NCBI RefSeq assembly: GCF_000428105.1
Contig: NZ_ATZH01000033.1
Location: 1 to 50,142, forward strand
DNA from: Bacteroides pyogenes DSM 20611 = JCM 6294
GTDB lineage: Bacteria > Bacteroidota > Bacteroidia > Bacteroidales > Bacteroidaceae
Direction of reading: 5' to 3'
Length of the DNA: 50,142 nucleotides
Of the stretch, positions 12,226 through 21,907 are shown piece by piece. Under the pieces are notes generated by a model. The model saw only the letters and a list, made by a program, of their open reading frames with translations, had not been told where the DNA came from and did not search any database. Position numbers and translations under genes: made by a program. The number at the start of each line of letters is the position of its first letter. Position 1 is the first letter of the stretch.

Positions 12226-15225
12226 ATGAAAAGGTTTTTGATGCTTAAGGCACTACTTTTCGTAGTGGGCTTACTCTTGTCCATAGGAACGTTTGCACAG
12301 CAAATGACGGTAAAAGGACATGTGAAAGACGCAACAGGAGAACCGGTAATCGGTGCCAACGTATTGATAAAAGGAACAACCAATGGAGTTATCACCGATT
12401 TTGACGGAAACTTTGTGTTGCAAGCTAAACAGGGTGATGTTGTAGTTATCTCGTTCGTGGGATACCAAGCACAGGAATTACCGGTACAACCCGTGCTTAA
12501 TGTGGTTCTGAAAGACGACTCCCAATTACTTCAGGATGTAGTGGTTATCGGTTATGGTACGGTGAAGAAGAACGACCTGACCGGATCGACTTTAGCGATC
12601 GATGCGGATAAAATGGTAAAAGGAGCTGCAACATCGGCAACCGACTTATTGGTCGGTAAGGCTGCCGGTGTGAGTGTGATAACCAATGGCGGCGCTCCCG
12701 GAGCCGGAGCCACTATCCGTGTCCGTGGAGGTTCGTCTATGTCTGCGAGCAATGATCCGTTGATCGTTATCGATGGCGTTCCGGTAGATAATGGCGGTAT
12801 AGATGGTATGAGTAATCCTTTGGCGACGATTCATCCCAATGATATTGAAACTTTTACGATTCTGAAAGATGCTTCTTCAACTGCGATTTACGGTTCTCGC
12901 GCATCCAACGGTGTTATTATCATAACAACGAAAAAAGGAAAATCGGGTAAGGTCAAGGTAAATTATAGCGGTACGTTTTCTGTAAGTGCTAAAACGAAAA
13001 CCGTAGACGTGATGGGTGCTGATAATTTCCGCTCTTTTGTGGAAGAAAAGTTCGGTAAGGAAAGCAATCAGTACGCCGCTTTGGGTGAATCTTCAACGGA
13101 CTGGCAGAAAGAAATATTTCGTACCGCTCTCAGCACAGACCATAATGTCAGCGTAGCAGGTGCAATACCTCATATGCCATATCGCGTATCGCTTGCGTAT
13201 ACCAATGAAAACGGTATTTTGAAAACATCTAATTTGCAACGTTGGACGGGTGCTGTCAGCTTAAATCCGAATTTCTTCGAAAAGAAGCTGAACATTCAGT
13301 TGAATGTGAAAGGCGTATATAATACCAATCGTTTTGCTGATACGGGTTCGATCGGTATAGCTACGCAATTTGACCCGACACAGCCTGTTTACATGGAAGG
13401 TTCGGATTTCGGAAACGGATATTATATGGCTTTGGATAAATCAAAATCGCCTATCGGTATCGCGCTGGCCAATCCGGTTGCCATGTTAGAGCAAAAGCAT
13501 GACGAGTCTACCGTTTATAGAAGCATCGGTAATGCTCAGATCGATTACAGAATGCACTTTTTGCCTGAACTCCGTGCCAACCTGAACTTAGGATATGATG
13601 TTTCCAAAGGTGAAGGAGATGTTATTATCGAAGATAATTCTCCGATGACTTGGGTAACCGGTAATTATAAACAAGGCTGGGGCGAGAACTCACATTACTA
13701 TCAGTTGAAGCGCAACCTTTTGCTTGATTTCTATCTGAATTATGCGAAAGAGTTCGGAAAACATAATTTAGACGTGATGGCCGGATATTCATGGCAACAC
13801 TTTTATAACAGTACAAGCCGCTCTTATCCTTATTCGGAAGCAATGGCAAAGAAAAAGAACGCCTCGGAATACAAAGATCCCGACAGCTATGAAACAGAGA
13901 ATTATCTGGTATCTTTCTTCGGTCGTTTGAATTATTCGTTGATGAACCGGTATTTACTCACCTTCACGCTTCGTAATGACGGCTCTTCCCGTTTCAATAA
14001 AGATAACCGTTGGGGGTTATTCCCTTCTGTAGCTTTGGCATGGAAGATGAACGAAGAAGGATTTATGAAAGATGTAAGAGCCATATCCGATCTGAAACTT
14101 CGTTTGGGATACGGTATTACCGGACAACAAAATCTTGGAAACGGCGATTATCCCTATCTTCCCCGTTATATGGCAAGCAAAGCCGGAGCTGCTTATTTCT
14201 TCGGCGACAACAAATATTCATTATTGGTTCCGTTGGCTTTCGATGCCAATCTGAAATGGGAGGAAACTACCACTTACAATGTCGGTATCGACTATGGATT
14301 CCTGAACGGACGCATTACGGGAGCATTAGACCTGTATTATCGTAAAACGGAAGATTTGCTGAATACGGTGGCTGTTGCTGCAGGAACAAACTTCAATAAT
14401 GAGTTGCTCACGAACGTAGGTACACTGGAAAATAAGGGTATTGAGTTTTCAATCAACGCTCATGCCATTACTTCAAAGGATTGGAATTGGAATTTGGGAT
14501 ATAATATCTCATATAATAAAAACAAAATTACAAAGATGACCATCAACGACGATCCGAACTATGTGGGAGTTATTCATGGGGGTATCGATGGAGCTACCGG
14601 TACTAACGTAATGATCAATGCGGTGAATAATCCTTATAATTCGTTCTATGTTTTCGAACAGATTTATGACCAAAACGGCAAACCTATCGAAGGCGCTTAT
14701 GTCGATCATAACGGTGACGGAAAAGTCGGTGAAAAAGAGAATGACGGAGATTTGATTGCCTATAAAAAGTCGGCTCCCGATGTGTTTATGGGACTTACTT
14801 CACAACTCTCATACAAGAATTGGGATCTTTCGTTTGCCATGCGGGCAAGTATCGGCAACTATGTTTACAATAATGTTCAATCTAACCGTGAGGCATGGGG
14901 AGGTTCTGAAATGTATGATAATACAGGCTTCCTGAAAAACAGGATCAATAGCGCCAGAGATACGAATTTCAAAGAACCGCGCCGTCGCTCGAGCTATTAT
15001 GTGCAGAATGCTTCTTTCTTGAGAATGGACAACATTTCACTGGGCTATACATTCAATAAATTGTTTAACGAAAAGCAGACCGCAAGGGTCTATGCAACGG
15101 TGCAAAATCCGTTTGTTATTACAAAGTACAGCGGTTTGGATCCTGAAATAAGCGGAGAAGGAATCGATAACAACATCTATCCCCGTCCGCGTGTGTTTAT
15201 GATCGGACTTAATCTTAACTTCTAA
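12226..15225 (+). CDS. susC: SusC-like TonB-dependent outer-membrane transporter
   Basis: A 999-residue starch-oligosaccharide importer. It has a signal peptide ending near FAQQ (residue 25-26), a carboxypeptidase-regulatory-like domain (about 28-105; VKGHVKDATGEPVIGANV), the SusC signature plug (about 110-235; VVVIGYGTVKKNDLTGS and SNGVIIITTKKG) and a 22-stranded-type barrel ending in Phe (LNLNF). It would pair with SusD and draw energy from TonB. It starts 92 bases after susB with no clear promoter in the gap and is followed by susD after 11 bases. Confidence 0.96.
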   Translation: MKRFLMLKALLFVVGLLLSIGTFAQQMTVKGHVKDATGEPVIGANVLIKGTTNGVITDFDGNFVLQAKQGDVVVISFVGYQAQELPVQPVLNVVLKDDSQLLQDVVVIGYGTVKKNDLTGSTLAIDADKMVKGAATSATDLLVGKAAGVSVITNGGAPGAGATIRVRGGSSMSASNDPLIVIDGVPVDNGGIDGMSNPLATIHPNDIETFTILKDASSTAIYGSRASNGVIIITTKKGKSGKVKVNYSGTFSVSAKTKTVDVMGADNFRSFVEEKFGKESNQYAALGESSTDWQKEIFRTALSTDHNVSVAGAIPHMPYRVSLAYTNENGILKTSNLQRWTGAVSLNPNFFEKKLNIQLNVKGVYNTNRFADTGSIGIATQFDPTQPVYMEGSDFGNGYYMALDKSKSPIGIALANPVAMLEQKHDESTVYRSIGNAQIDYRMHFLPELRANLNLGYDVSKGEGDVIIEDNSPMTWVTGNYKQGWGENSHYYQLKRNLLLDFYLNYAKEFGKHNLDVMAGYSWQHFYNSTSRSYPYSEAMAKKKNASEYKDPDSYETENYLVSFFGRLNYSLMNRYLLTFTLRNDGSSRFNKDNRWGLFPSVALAWKMNEEGFMKDVRAISDLKLRLGYGITGQQNLGNGDYPYLPRYMASKAGAAYFFGDNKYSLLVPLAFDANLKWEETTTYNVGIDYGFLNGRITGALDLYYRKTEDLLNTVAVAAGTNFNNELLTNVGTLENKGIEFSINAHAITSKDWNWNLGYNISYNKNKITKMTINDDPNYVGVIHGGIDGATGTNVMINAVNNPYNSFYVFEQIYDQNGKPIEGAYVDHNGDGKVGEKENDGDLIAYKKSAPDVFMGLTSQLSYKNWDLSFAMRASIGNYVYNNVQSNREAWGGSEMYDNTGFLKNRINSARDTNFKEPRRRSSYYVQNASFLRMDNISLGYTFNKLFNEKQTARVYATVQNPFVITKYSGLDPEISGEGIDNNIYPRPRVFMIGLNLNF

Positions 15226-15236
15226 ACTATCAAAAT

Positions 15237-16868
15237 ATGAAAACAGTAAAATATTATATAGCTGCTGCCCTGATAGGGTTGGCGTTTACCGGAACTTCAT
15301 GCGTAGGCGATTTGGATACTGTTCCTCTGTCCGACCGTGAAAAGACTCCGGATAAGGTTCTGGGAAATCAGGAAGCTCCATATTTGGAAAGCTTGGCAAA
15401 AATATACGCAGGCATGGTAATGGCCGGAAATGCCGGTGGCGATAACGACGTAGATGTCTCGGGAGTCGATGGCGGTAGTCAGGCTTCTTTTCTGCGGGTA
15501 CTTTGGAATATGCAAGAGTTGACTACCGATATGGCTCACTGTGCATGGACCGATGACGGTATACCGGGATTCAACATGGTGACGTGGGGAGCCAACAGCC
15601 CTTGGATTAAAGGTAATTATTACCGTTTGTTTTATCAGATCAATCTTTCGAATGCCTTATTAAGAGAGACTACTGAGGATAAAATAGCTAAGCGAGGCAT
15701 TACGGGTGAGGTAGCCCCGCATTTGAAACAGTATCGTGCGGAAGCGCGTCTGTTACGTGCCATGAACTATTGGTATTTGTTGGATTTGTATCGTAATGTT
15801 CCTTTGGTAACTGAAGATAGTCCGTTGGGAGAAAAAGACAAACTTCCCACACAGATATCTCCCAAAGAGTTGTTCTCCTTTATCGAAACAGAATTGAAAT
15901 CTCTGCTTGAGTCCGGAGATTTGCTGAAACCGGTAGTGGGATATTCTCAGCAATACGGGCATGCGGATACGTCGCTGGCATGGGCTATGTTGTCCCGGTT
16001 GTATCTGAATGCCGAAGTATATATCGGCGAAAACCGTTATTCGGATTGCATTGCCGCTTGCAAGGAGATACTGAAAGTAGGTTATGAGTTGGAGCCTGAG
16101 TATGGGGATATGTTTAAAGCGGATAACCACACGTCGAAAGAGATGATTTTCCCCATCCGATACGAAGGAGAAGAGACTTTGACATGGGGAGGAATGACTT
16201 CTTTCCTTTGCTGGGGATCGGCCGAACTGAAAGATGTAACGAATGCCAAAGACGCTTGGCAGGGTGTTCGCGCCAAATCGTCTTTGCTGAGACTTTTTGA
16301 AAAAGAAAAAGAGTCGGATAAGGACAACCGTAAGGCTATGTTGCATACCGATCTTACTCAGAATATAGAAATTGTAGATCAAACCGCGTTTAAAGATAAC
16401 GGAATTCCCGTTGCCAAATATTACAATGTGAATAAAGACGGCAGCATGCCTCCTTCCAAAGAGGCTTGGATCGACTTCCCCCTGATTCGTTTGGCCGAAA
16501 TTTATTTGAGCTATGCCGAGGCTGTCCTTCGTGGCGGTCAGGGAGGCGATCGCGCTACTGCTTTAAAATATGTGAATGATTTGCGTAAGCGCGCATATAA
16601 GGATAAGGCTGCGGCTGTTATCACCGAATCCGATTTTAATCTGGATTTTCTGTTGGATGAAAAAGGACGCGAATTCTTCTTTGAAGCTCAGAGACGTACC
16701 GACCTGATACGTTTCGGAAAATTCACCGGAAGCTCTTACTTATGGCCGTGGAAAGGCGGAATACCCGGCGGAAAAGCTGTCGAGGAGTATCTGAAACTAT
16801 TCCCGTTGCCATCGGATGAGATTGGTTCGAACACAGCTTTAATACAGAACGAAGGATATAAGAGATAA
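15237..16868 (+). CDS. susD: SusD-like starch-binding surface lipoprotein
   Basis: A 543-residue SusD homologue, the lid of the SusC transporter. The signal ends in TGTSC with lipidated Cys22. The helical TPR-type SusD fold is shown by YRAEARLLRAMNYWYLLDLY near 160-180 and by the C-terminal RagB/SusD block LIRLAEIYLSYAEAVLRGG and DEKGREFFFEAQRRTDLIRF. Length agrees with B. thetaiotaomicron SusD (551). The gene is 11 bases after susC and 19 before the next lipoprotein gene, so the three are one transcript. Confidence 0.95.
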   Translation: MKTVKYYIAAALIGLAFTGTSCVGDLDTVPLSDREKTPDKVLGNQEAPYLESLAKIYAGMVMAGNAGGDNDVDVSGVDGGSQASFLRVLWNMQELTTDMAHCAWTDDGIPGFNMVTWGANSPWIKGNYYRLFYQINLSNALLRETTEDKIAKRGITGEVAPHLKQYRAEARLLRAMNYWYLLDLYRNVPLVTEDSPLGEKDKLPTQISPKELFSFIETELKSLLESGDLLKPVVGYSQQYGHADTSLAWAMLSRLYLNAEVYIGENRYSDCIAACKEILKVGYELEPEYGDMFKADNHTSKEMIFPIRYEGEETLTWGGMTSFLCWGSAELKDVTNAKDAWQGVRAKSSLLRLFEKEKESDKDNRKAMLHTDLTQNIEIVDQTAFKDNGIPVAKYYNVNKDGSMPPSKEAWIDFPLIRLAEIYLSYAEAVLRGGQGGDRATALKYVNDLRKRAYKDKAAAVITESDFNLDFLLDEKGREFFFEAQRRTDLIRFGKFTGSSYLWPWKGGIPGGKAVEEYLKLFPLPSDEIGSNTALIQNEGYKR

Positions 16869-16887
16869 CATTGAAGAATACTAAGTT

Positions 16888-18504
16888 ATGAAAAAGATAT
16901 ATTTATTCACTATATTGTGCATGGGGATATTGGCTTTTTCCTCATGTGAAGACGATGCTACCCCGGTATTGAGCGTAAAGTCTCCGGCAAAATTGGAACA
17001 ACTGGCTCAGAGCGAATATAGATTCACGGCAGACAATGCGACTGAAATGTTTACGGTGCGCTGGAAGCCCGCCGATTTCGGATTCGCGGCGGTGGCGGAT
17101 TATACGGTAAGGATGACGAATAAGGACAACGGTAAAACGTTGAATCTGGGAGTAACGAAATCCAATGAATTATCGTTGTCTTACAAGGATATTAACGCTT
17201 TTCTGGGTCAAATGAATGTTTACCCGGGACAAACGGGAAATATGTCGATATCTCTTTCTTGCTCGGCTTATGACTCGAAACTGAATGAGAATTTTGCCGA
17301 AGCGATTGATTTTAAGGTTGTGCCTTACGACCCGAAAGCAGTAGAATGGAACTATGTCTATGTAGCGGTAGGCTATCCTGACTGGGACTGGACGAAAGCT
17401 TACATGCTGGGAGACCTTGATGAAAACGGAGACTACGAAGGCTATGTAGATTTTCCTGAAGACAATGCAACTTTTGCCATATTGGATGGCAAAACATTGC
17501 AGCCGATCGTTGAGGGACAACAGATTGCGAATAAGGGATTCTATCATCTTCTGCTGTCAGGCGGCGAATTGAAGTCGGTAGGCGCTGCGCAGCAATGGGC
17601 GCTTATCGGTGATGCGACATCCGGAGGATGGGGCTCGGATACTTCTTTGGATTATGATGCGGAAACGCGCCTGTGGACAAAGGTGGTGAAATTAACCGCC
17701 GGCAAAGAATTCAAGTTCAGGGCAAATTCCGATTGGGGAATAAATCTGGGAGCTGTTTCGGAGGGACCCAAAGAAGTGGCGGTAGATGAAACTGAATCTT
17801 TGAAAGCAAACGGTCCTAACTTTAAAATGAAAGCAGATAAAGATATTGCTTATTTGGTGACCTTGAACCTGACTGAAGCCGGGAAATATACTTTCTTTTT
17901 AACGGAAACATCGTTTGTTCCGTCGAGCGAGTTTATTACCATGCCGGGTAGCTATCAAGGATGGAACCCCGGTGGTGAAGATTGTTACAAACTTACTTCT
18001 CCCGACAGAAATTATGTGTATTCGGGCGCTCATTACATGCCCGAAGGTACGCTCTTTAAGTTCCACGATGCAGGTTCTTGGATCGGTATCAATGGGAAGA
18101 TCGCTTGGAATGCCGAAAACAATGGCGGTACTTTCGCTATCAGCATCAATGGAGGAGAGAACATCGAGATGACTCATGGAGGATATTACAAGTTTATTGT
18201 AAATACCGAAAAGAAAACATGTAAGTTCATGCAATCCGGTTGGGGAGTTGTGGGCGACGCCACCCCCGGCGACTGGAGTAAAGATACATGGATGACGTAT
18301 GATCCGGAAACTAAGTTATGGACGGTGACAATGGACATGAAAAACGGTCATTTCAAATTCCGTTGGGATGCCGATTGGGCTATTAATTTCGGCGGCGACT
18401 TGGGAGCCTTGACTCAGGGTGGCGATAATATACCTATTACAGCAGGCAATTATACGATTACTTTGAATCCGGAAGCTAAGAGCGCGACTGTGACGAAAAA
18501 CTAA
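16888..18504 (+). CDS. susE: SusE/SusF-type starch-binding lipoprotein with four C-terminal modules
   Basis: A 538-residue surface lipoprotein (lipidated Cys20, AFSSC). Residues 25-150 form the SusE N-terminal Ig-like domain. Four beta modules follow: about 153-232, 235-342, 347-448 and 450-538. The second and fourth share the pattern W.(LV)(IV)GDAT.G.W..DT...YD.ET.LWT and later FKFR...DW.IN.G, as in SusE/SusF starch-binding domains, so they are repeats of one another. SusE has two such binding modules and SusF three; this single protein is longer than either (387 and 485 residues in B. thetaiotaomicron) and no second gene follows. It may therefore do the work of both. Confidence 0.85.
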   Translation: MKKIYLFTILCMGILAFSSCEDDATPVLSVKSPAKLEQLAQSEYRFTADNATEMFTVRWKPADFGFAAVADYTVRMTNKDNGKTLNLGVTKSNELSLSYKDINAFLGQMNVYPGQTGNMSISLSCSAYDSKLNENFAEAIDFKVVPYDPKAVEWNYVYVAVGYPDWDWTKAYMLGDLDENGDYEGYVDFPEDNATFAILDGKTLQPIVEGQQIANKGFYHLLLSGGELKSVGAAQQWALIGDATSGGWGSDTSLDYDAETRLWTKVVKLTAGKEFKFRANSDWGINLGAVSEGPKEVAVDETESLKANGPNFKMKADKDIAYLVTLNLTEAGKYTFFLTETSFVPSSEFITMPGSYQGWNPGGEDCYKLTSPDRNYVYSGAHYMPEGTLFKFHDAGSWIGINGKIAWNAENNGGTFAISINGGENIEMTHGGYYKFIVNTEKKTCKFMQSGWGVVGDATPGDWSKDTWMTYDPETKLWTVTMDMKNGHFKFRWDADWAINFGGDLGALTQGGDNIPITAGNYTITLNPEAKSATVTKN

Positions 18505-18515
18505 AACCGGTTTAT

Positions 18516-18558
18516 GGCAAAAGGATTGGAGGATGGCATTCTTTCCAATCCTTTTGCC
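18516..18558 (+). terminator. Long perfect hairpin after susE (attenuator or terminator)
   Basis: GGCAAAAGGATTGGA at 18516-18530 pairs perfectly with TCCAATCCTTTTGCC at 18544-18558 around a 13-base loop. The tail is only TTTATC. It lies 11 bases after the susE stop and 51 bases before the next ATG, so it may end most sus transcripts or guard the upstream message from decay and lower expression of the last enzyme. Confidence 0.75.
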
Positions 18559-18609
18559 TTTATCATACGTTTGTTGGCATATATATTTTGAACTCTTAAA
18601 GAAAATACA

Positions 18610-21480
18610 ATGAAAAAAATACTCTGTTTTTATTCTTTGCTTCTCTTTTTTGTTTTCGGCTGCTCTTCCGATAAAGAAGATGCGGACTTTTTGACCTTTT
18701 CATCCGAAACTGCCGTTTATTTTGAGAAAGGCATGGATTTTACGTCAGAGTCCGGAAGCCGCAACATATCATTCAAAACAGGAGGTCCGTGGAGAATTTT
18801 ATTAATCGGAGCCGATTCGCATGCGGTAGATTGGTGTACGGTGTCTTCTGCATCCGGTTCGGGGGGAGACGCCTCTGTCAGCGTAAATGTGAAAGAAAAC
18901 ACCGGGTATGACAGCCGGAGTGTAAAACTGGTTTTGACGACGGGCGGTAATATCGAAAAGAACCTCGTCATCACCCAAAAGCAAAAAGACGCGCTCACAC
19001 TTACTTCATCGCATTTTGAGGTTCCCAAAGAAGGTAAGAAGATTGTGGTGGAGGTGAAGGCGAATATTGATTTCGAGGTGGAAATTCCTGAGGCGCATCG
19101 GAGTTGGATTTCTCAGGTAAAGACAAGGGGGCTTGTTTCGACTGAACTTACTTTCGATATCGCTCCCAACGAAGGTGTATGGGATCGGGAAGGAGAAATC
19201 ATTATCAAGAGCGGCTCTCTCTCGGAGAAACTGAAAGTGGTGCAAGCGGGAAGTATGGCGGGAGGTCTAAGCCATCATCCCGAATCGCCCGATGCCGACA
19301 AGGAACTGACCGTTTCGTTCAAGGCTCCGGCAGGAACTCCGCTTTACGGATATGCCGGCGATGTGTATATTCATGCCGGTGTGTTGGATGAAGGAACTTG
19401 GCTTTATGTGCCGGCAGGCTGGAACGATAATCTGGACAAATGCAAGATGACCAGGGTGGGAGAGAATGTGTGGAGCATTACGCTCAAGCCTTCTGTACGT
19501 GCATGGTTCGGTTCGGGCGAAACTCCGGTGACAAAGCTGGGGGTAGTCATCCGCAGTGCCGACGGAACGAAGAAAGGTATAGAAAACGATTCGTTCATCG
19601 AGGTCACGGATACGAAATATACGGCTTTCGAGCCGGCTGCTATCTGGTATGCTCCGCTTCCTTCGGGCGTACGCGAAGGCATTAATGTGATTAACTCCGG
19701 CACGGTTACGCTGGTGCTGTACGACAAAACTCTTTCGGGCAGACACAAAGATTTCGCTCATGTGGTGGGCGACTTCAATCAGTGGAAACTGAGCAACGAA
19801 GAGGGGTGTCAGATGCGGCGCGACGACGCCAAGGGTTGCTGGTGGATAACGCTGAACGGATTGGATGCTGCGAAAGAGTATGCTTTTCAATACTATGTCG
19901 GGATGAAAGGGGGAGAGAGAATCCGTCTGGGCGACCCGTACTGCGAGAAGATACTCGACCCTGACCACGACAAATACATCGCTGCCTCCACTTATCCGGA
20001 GAGTAGGAATTACCCCGAAGGGGCAAGAGGAATCGTGTCTGTGTTCAAGATCCAAAAGGATGAATATCATTGGAGTGTGCCGGACTTCAAGATAAAGGAT
20101 GCCGGCAGTCTGGTGGTTTACGAAATGCTGCTGCGCGATTTCACTTCGACGGGCGATATCAACGGAGCGATGCAGAAGCTGGACTATCTGAAGACGCTGG
20201 GGGTGAATGCCGTAGAGCTGATGCCTGTGCAGGAGTTCGACGGGAACAACAGCTGGGGATACAATCCTTGTTATTACTTTGCGCTCGACAAGGCTTACGG
20301 AACGAAACAAATGTACAAACAATTCATCGATGCCTGCCATCAACGGGGGATGGCTGTCATTCTCGATGTGGTTTACAACCATGCCACCGGCAATCATCCG
20401 TTTGCAAAGCTTTATTGGGATGCCGCGAAGAATAAAACGTTGCCCGACAACCCGTGGTTCAACGTCGACGCTCCGCACCCTTACAGTGTATTCCACGACT
20501 TCAATCACGAGTCGCCGCTGGTACGCGCTTTCGTCAAGCGCAATCTGGAATTTTTGCTGACGGAGTATAAGTTCGACGGATTCCGTTTCGACCTCTCGAA
20601 AGGCTTTACGCAACAATCGAGCACGGAGGCTACTGCCGCAAAGAAAGACGATTCGCGCATCGCCATCCTTACCGATTATTACCATACGGTGCACGCTGCA
20701 AACCCTCATGCGGTGATGATTCTCGAACATTTCTGCGACGAGGAGGAAGAAACGGCTTTGGCGAATGCGGGCATGAAGTTGTGGCACAATATGAACGGCA
20801 GGTATTGCCAATCGGCAATGGGCTGGAAAGAGGATTCTTCTTTCGAGGCGATGCGTAATAACGGCCGGCCTGCGGGCAGCATGATAAGCTTTATGGAAAG
20901 TCATGACGAAGAACGCATGGGATATAAGCAGATTGCTTATGGCAACGGACCGCTTAAAGACCGGTTGCCGGCGCGTATGAACCAACTCGCTTCGAACGCG
21001 GCTTTCTTCCTTACCGTTTCCGGCCCGAAGATGATTTGGCAGTTCGGTGAGCTGGGCTACGACTTTTCCATAAACTCGCGTCCGGACGGAGTGGTGGGCG
21101 ACGAAGGAAACCGAATGGACCCGAAGCCGGTGAGATGGGATTATGTGGAGCAGCCCGACAGAAAGGCGTTGTATGAAGTTTACTGCAAGCTGATGAAGCT
21201 GCGCAACGGCTATCCCGACTTGTTTGGAACAAACGCTTTCAAACAGTGGAGAGTGGGAGAGAACGACTGGACGGCGGGACGGTTCATGAAACTGGAGAGC
21301 ACTACCCGAAAGCTGGTAGTGGTTGCCAATTTCTCGCAGGAACAAACGGAAGTGAACGCCGATTTCGGCCATACGGGCACATGGTATGAGCTTCGCGGCG
21401 ACCGCTTGAATGTCACTTCTTCTACGCAGAACGTGAAAGTTCCGGCACACGAATTCCGGTTGTACACCAGTTTCGAATAG
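18610..21480 (+). CDS. Surface GH13 amylase/pullulanase-like lipoprotein with BACON domains (SusG position)
   Basis: A 956-residue lipoprotein (lipidated Cys18, VFGC). Order: two BACON-like beta domains (about 33-123 and 125-213, each ending in a (IV).Q motif), a beta domain at 215-350, a CBM48-like domain at 360-460 (HVVGDFNQWKL), the GH13 barrel from about 490, and a C-terminal beta domain. Active-site residues are present: Asp661 (FRFDLSKG), Glu706 (ILEHFCD) and Asp766 (ESHDEE). It should cut starch at the cell surface as SusG does, but SusG (692 residues) has a different architecture with an inserted CBM58. The SWGYNP motif and CBM48-like domain are closer to pullulanase or branching-type GH13 members, so action on alpha-1,6 bonds is possible. 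G+C appears higher than in the upstream sus genes. Confidence 0.85.
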   Translation: MKKILCFYSLLLFFVFGCSSDKEDADFLTFSSETAVYFEKGMDFTSESGSRNISFKTGGPWRILLIGADSHAVDWCTVSSASGSGGDASVSVNVKENTGYDSRSVKLVLTTGGNIEKNLVITQKQKDALTLTSSHFEVPKEGKKIVVEVKANIDFEVEIPEAHRSWISQVKTRGLVSTELTFDIAPNEGVWDREGEIIIKSGSLSEKLKVVQAGSMAGGLSHHPESPDADKELTVSFKAPAGTPLYGYAGDVYIHAGVLDEGTWLYVPAGWNDNLDKCKMTRVGENVWSITLKPSVRAWFGSGETPVTKLGVVIRSADGTKKGIENDSFIEVTDTKYTAFEPAAIWYAPLPSGVREGINVINSGTVTLVLYDKTLSGRHKDFAHVVGDFNQWKLSNEEGCQMRRDDAKGCWWITLNGLDAAKEYAFQYYVGMKGGERIRLGDPYCEKILDPDHDKYIAASTYPESRNYPEGARGIVSVFKIQKDEYHWSVPDFKIKDAGSLVVYEMLLRDFTSTGDINGAMQKLDYLKTLGVNAVELMPVQEFDGNNSWGYNPCYYFALDKAYGTKQMYKQFIDACHQRGMAVILDVVYNHATGNHPFAKLYWDAAKNKTLPDNPWFNVDAPHPYSVFHDFNHESPLVRAFVKRNLEFLLTEYKFDGFRFDLSKGFTQQSSTEATAAKKDDSRIAILTDYYHTVHAANPHAVMILEHFCDEEEETALANAGMKLWHNMNGRYCQSAMGWKEDSSFEAMRNNGRPAGSMISFMESHDEERMGYKQIAYGNGPLKDRLPARMNQLASNAAFFLTVSGPKMIWQFGELGYDFSINSRPDGVVGDEGNRMDPKPVRWDYVEQPDRKALYEVYCKLMKLRNGYPDLFGTNAFKQWRVGENDWTAGRFMKLESTTRKLVVVANFSQEQTEVNADFGHTGTWYELRGDRLNVTSSTQNVKVPAHEFRLYTSFE

Positions 21481-21567
21481 CAGTTTCCACCCGTCGGGGC
21501 AATGAAGCAGGCTTACAGCATAAGAGGCTGAAGAAATCGGCTAGACCGAACCAATACTTTCAGAAGA

Positions 21568-21633
21568 AACAAACGTAAATTTACATGGGGAGACTGTTGG
21601 GTTTCCGTGAAATTGTGTAAATTTGCGTTTGTT
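21568..21633. repeat. Imperfect inverted repeat downstream of the surface amylase
   Basis: AACAAACGTAAATTTACAT at 21568-21586 pairs with GTGTAAATTTGCGTTTGTT at 21615-21633 (17 of 19 positions). It is a candidate terminator of the sus operon, but no T-run follows. The 427 bases between the amylase and the next gene otherwise hold only the GC-rich repeat at 21804-21883. Confidence 0.5.
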
Positions 21634-21803
21634 CGCTTTCGGACGTTTTGCAAAAACTGTTTGGAATCTGTAATCGTCTGAATGTTATCTCCGGCATCTG
21701 CTCGGAATTTAAGGCGATGTTTCCGCTACCGGATAATATTCAATATGGCGACCGGAGAAAATGGCGGCAATGCTTGTTCGCAAACTTTGCTGTGCTTCAA
21801 AAA

Positions 21804-21883
21804 AAAGCCCGCCGCCTTTGATTTCAAAGCCCGCCGCCTTTTTAAAAAAGGCCGCCGTGTTTTTTTCAAAGCCCGCGGGCTTT
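21804..21883. repeat. GC-rich 21-22 bp tandem repeat
   Basis: Four related units of the form AAAGCCCGCCGCCTTT begin at 21804, 21826, 21847 and 21868 (steps 22, 21, 21). The last is a perfect palindrome, AAAGCCCGCGGGCTTT, followed by a T-run, so it could also act as a terminator. An open frame passes through but the start of the next gene is placed after the array. Confidence 0.7.
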
Positions 21884-21907
21884 TTTTCGGTCAATAAAAA
21901 AGTTTGG

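Noticed and set aside
19267..21450. 727-residue open frame antisense to the surface amylase gene
   Set aside because: It is the mirror of a well-supported GH13 gene with intact catalytic residues; the antisense product is rich in Arg, His and Val and has no recognisable domain.
21761..21907. N-terminal extension of the MGMT gene
   Set aside because: The added residues are encoded by the GC-rich repeat and read as low-complexity Lys/Pro/Phe; the double ATG at 21908-21913 begins the conserved part.
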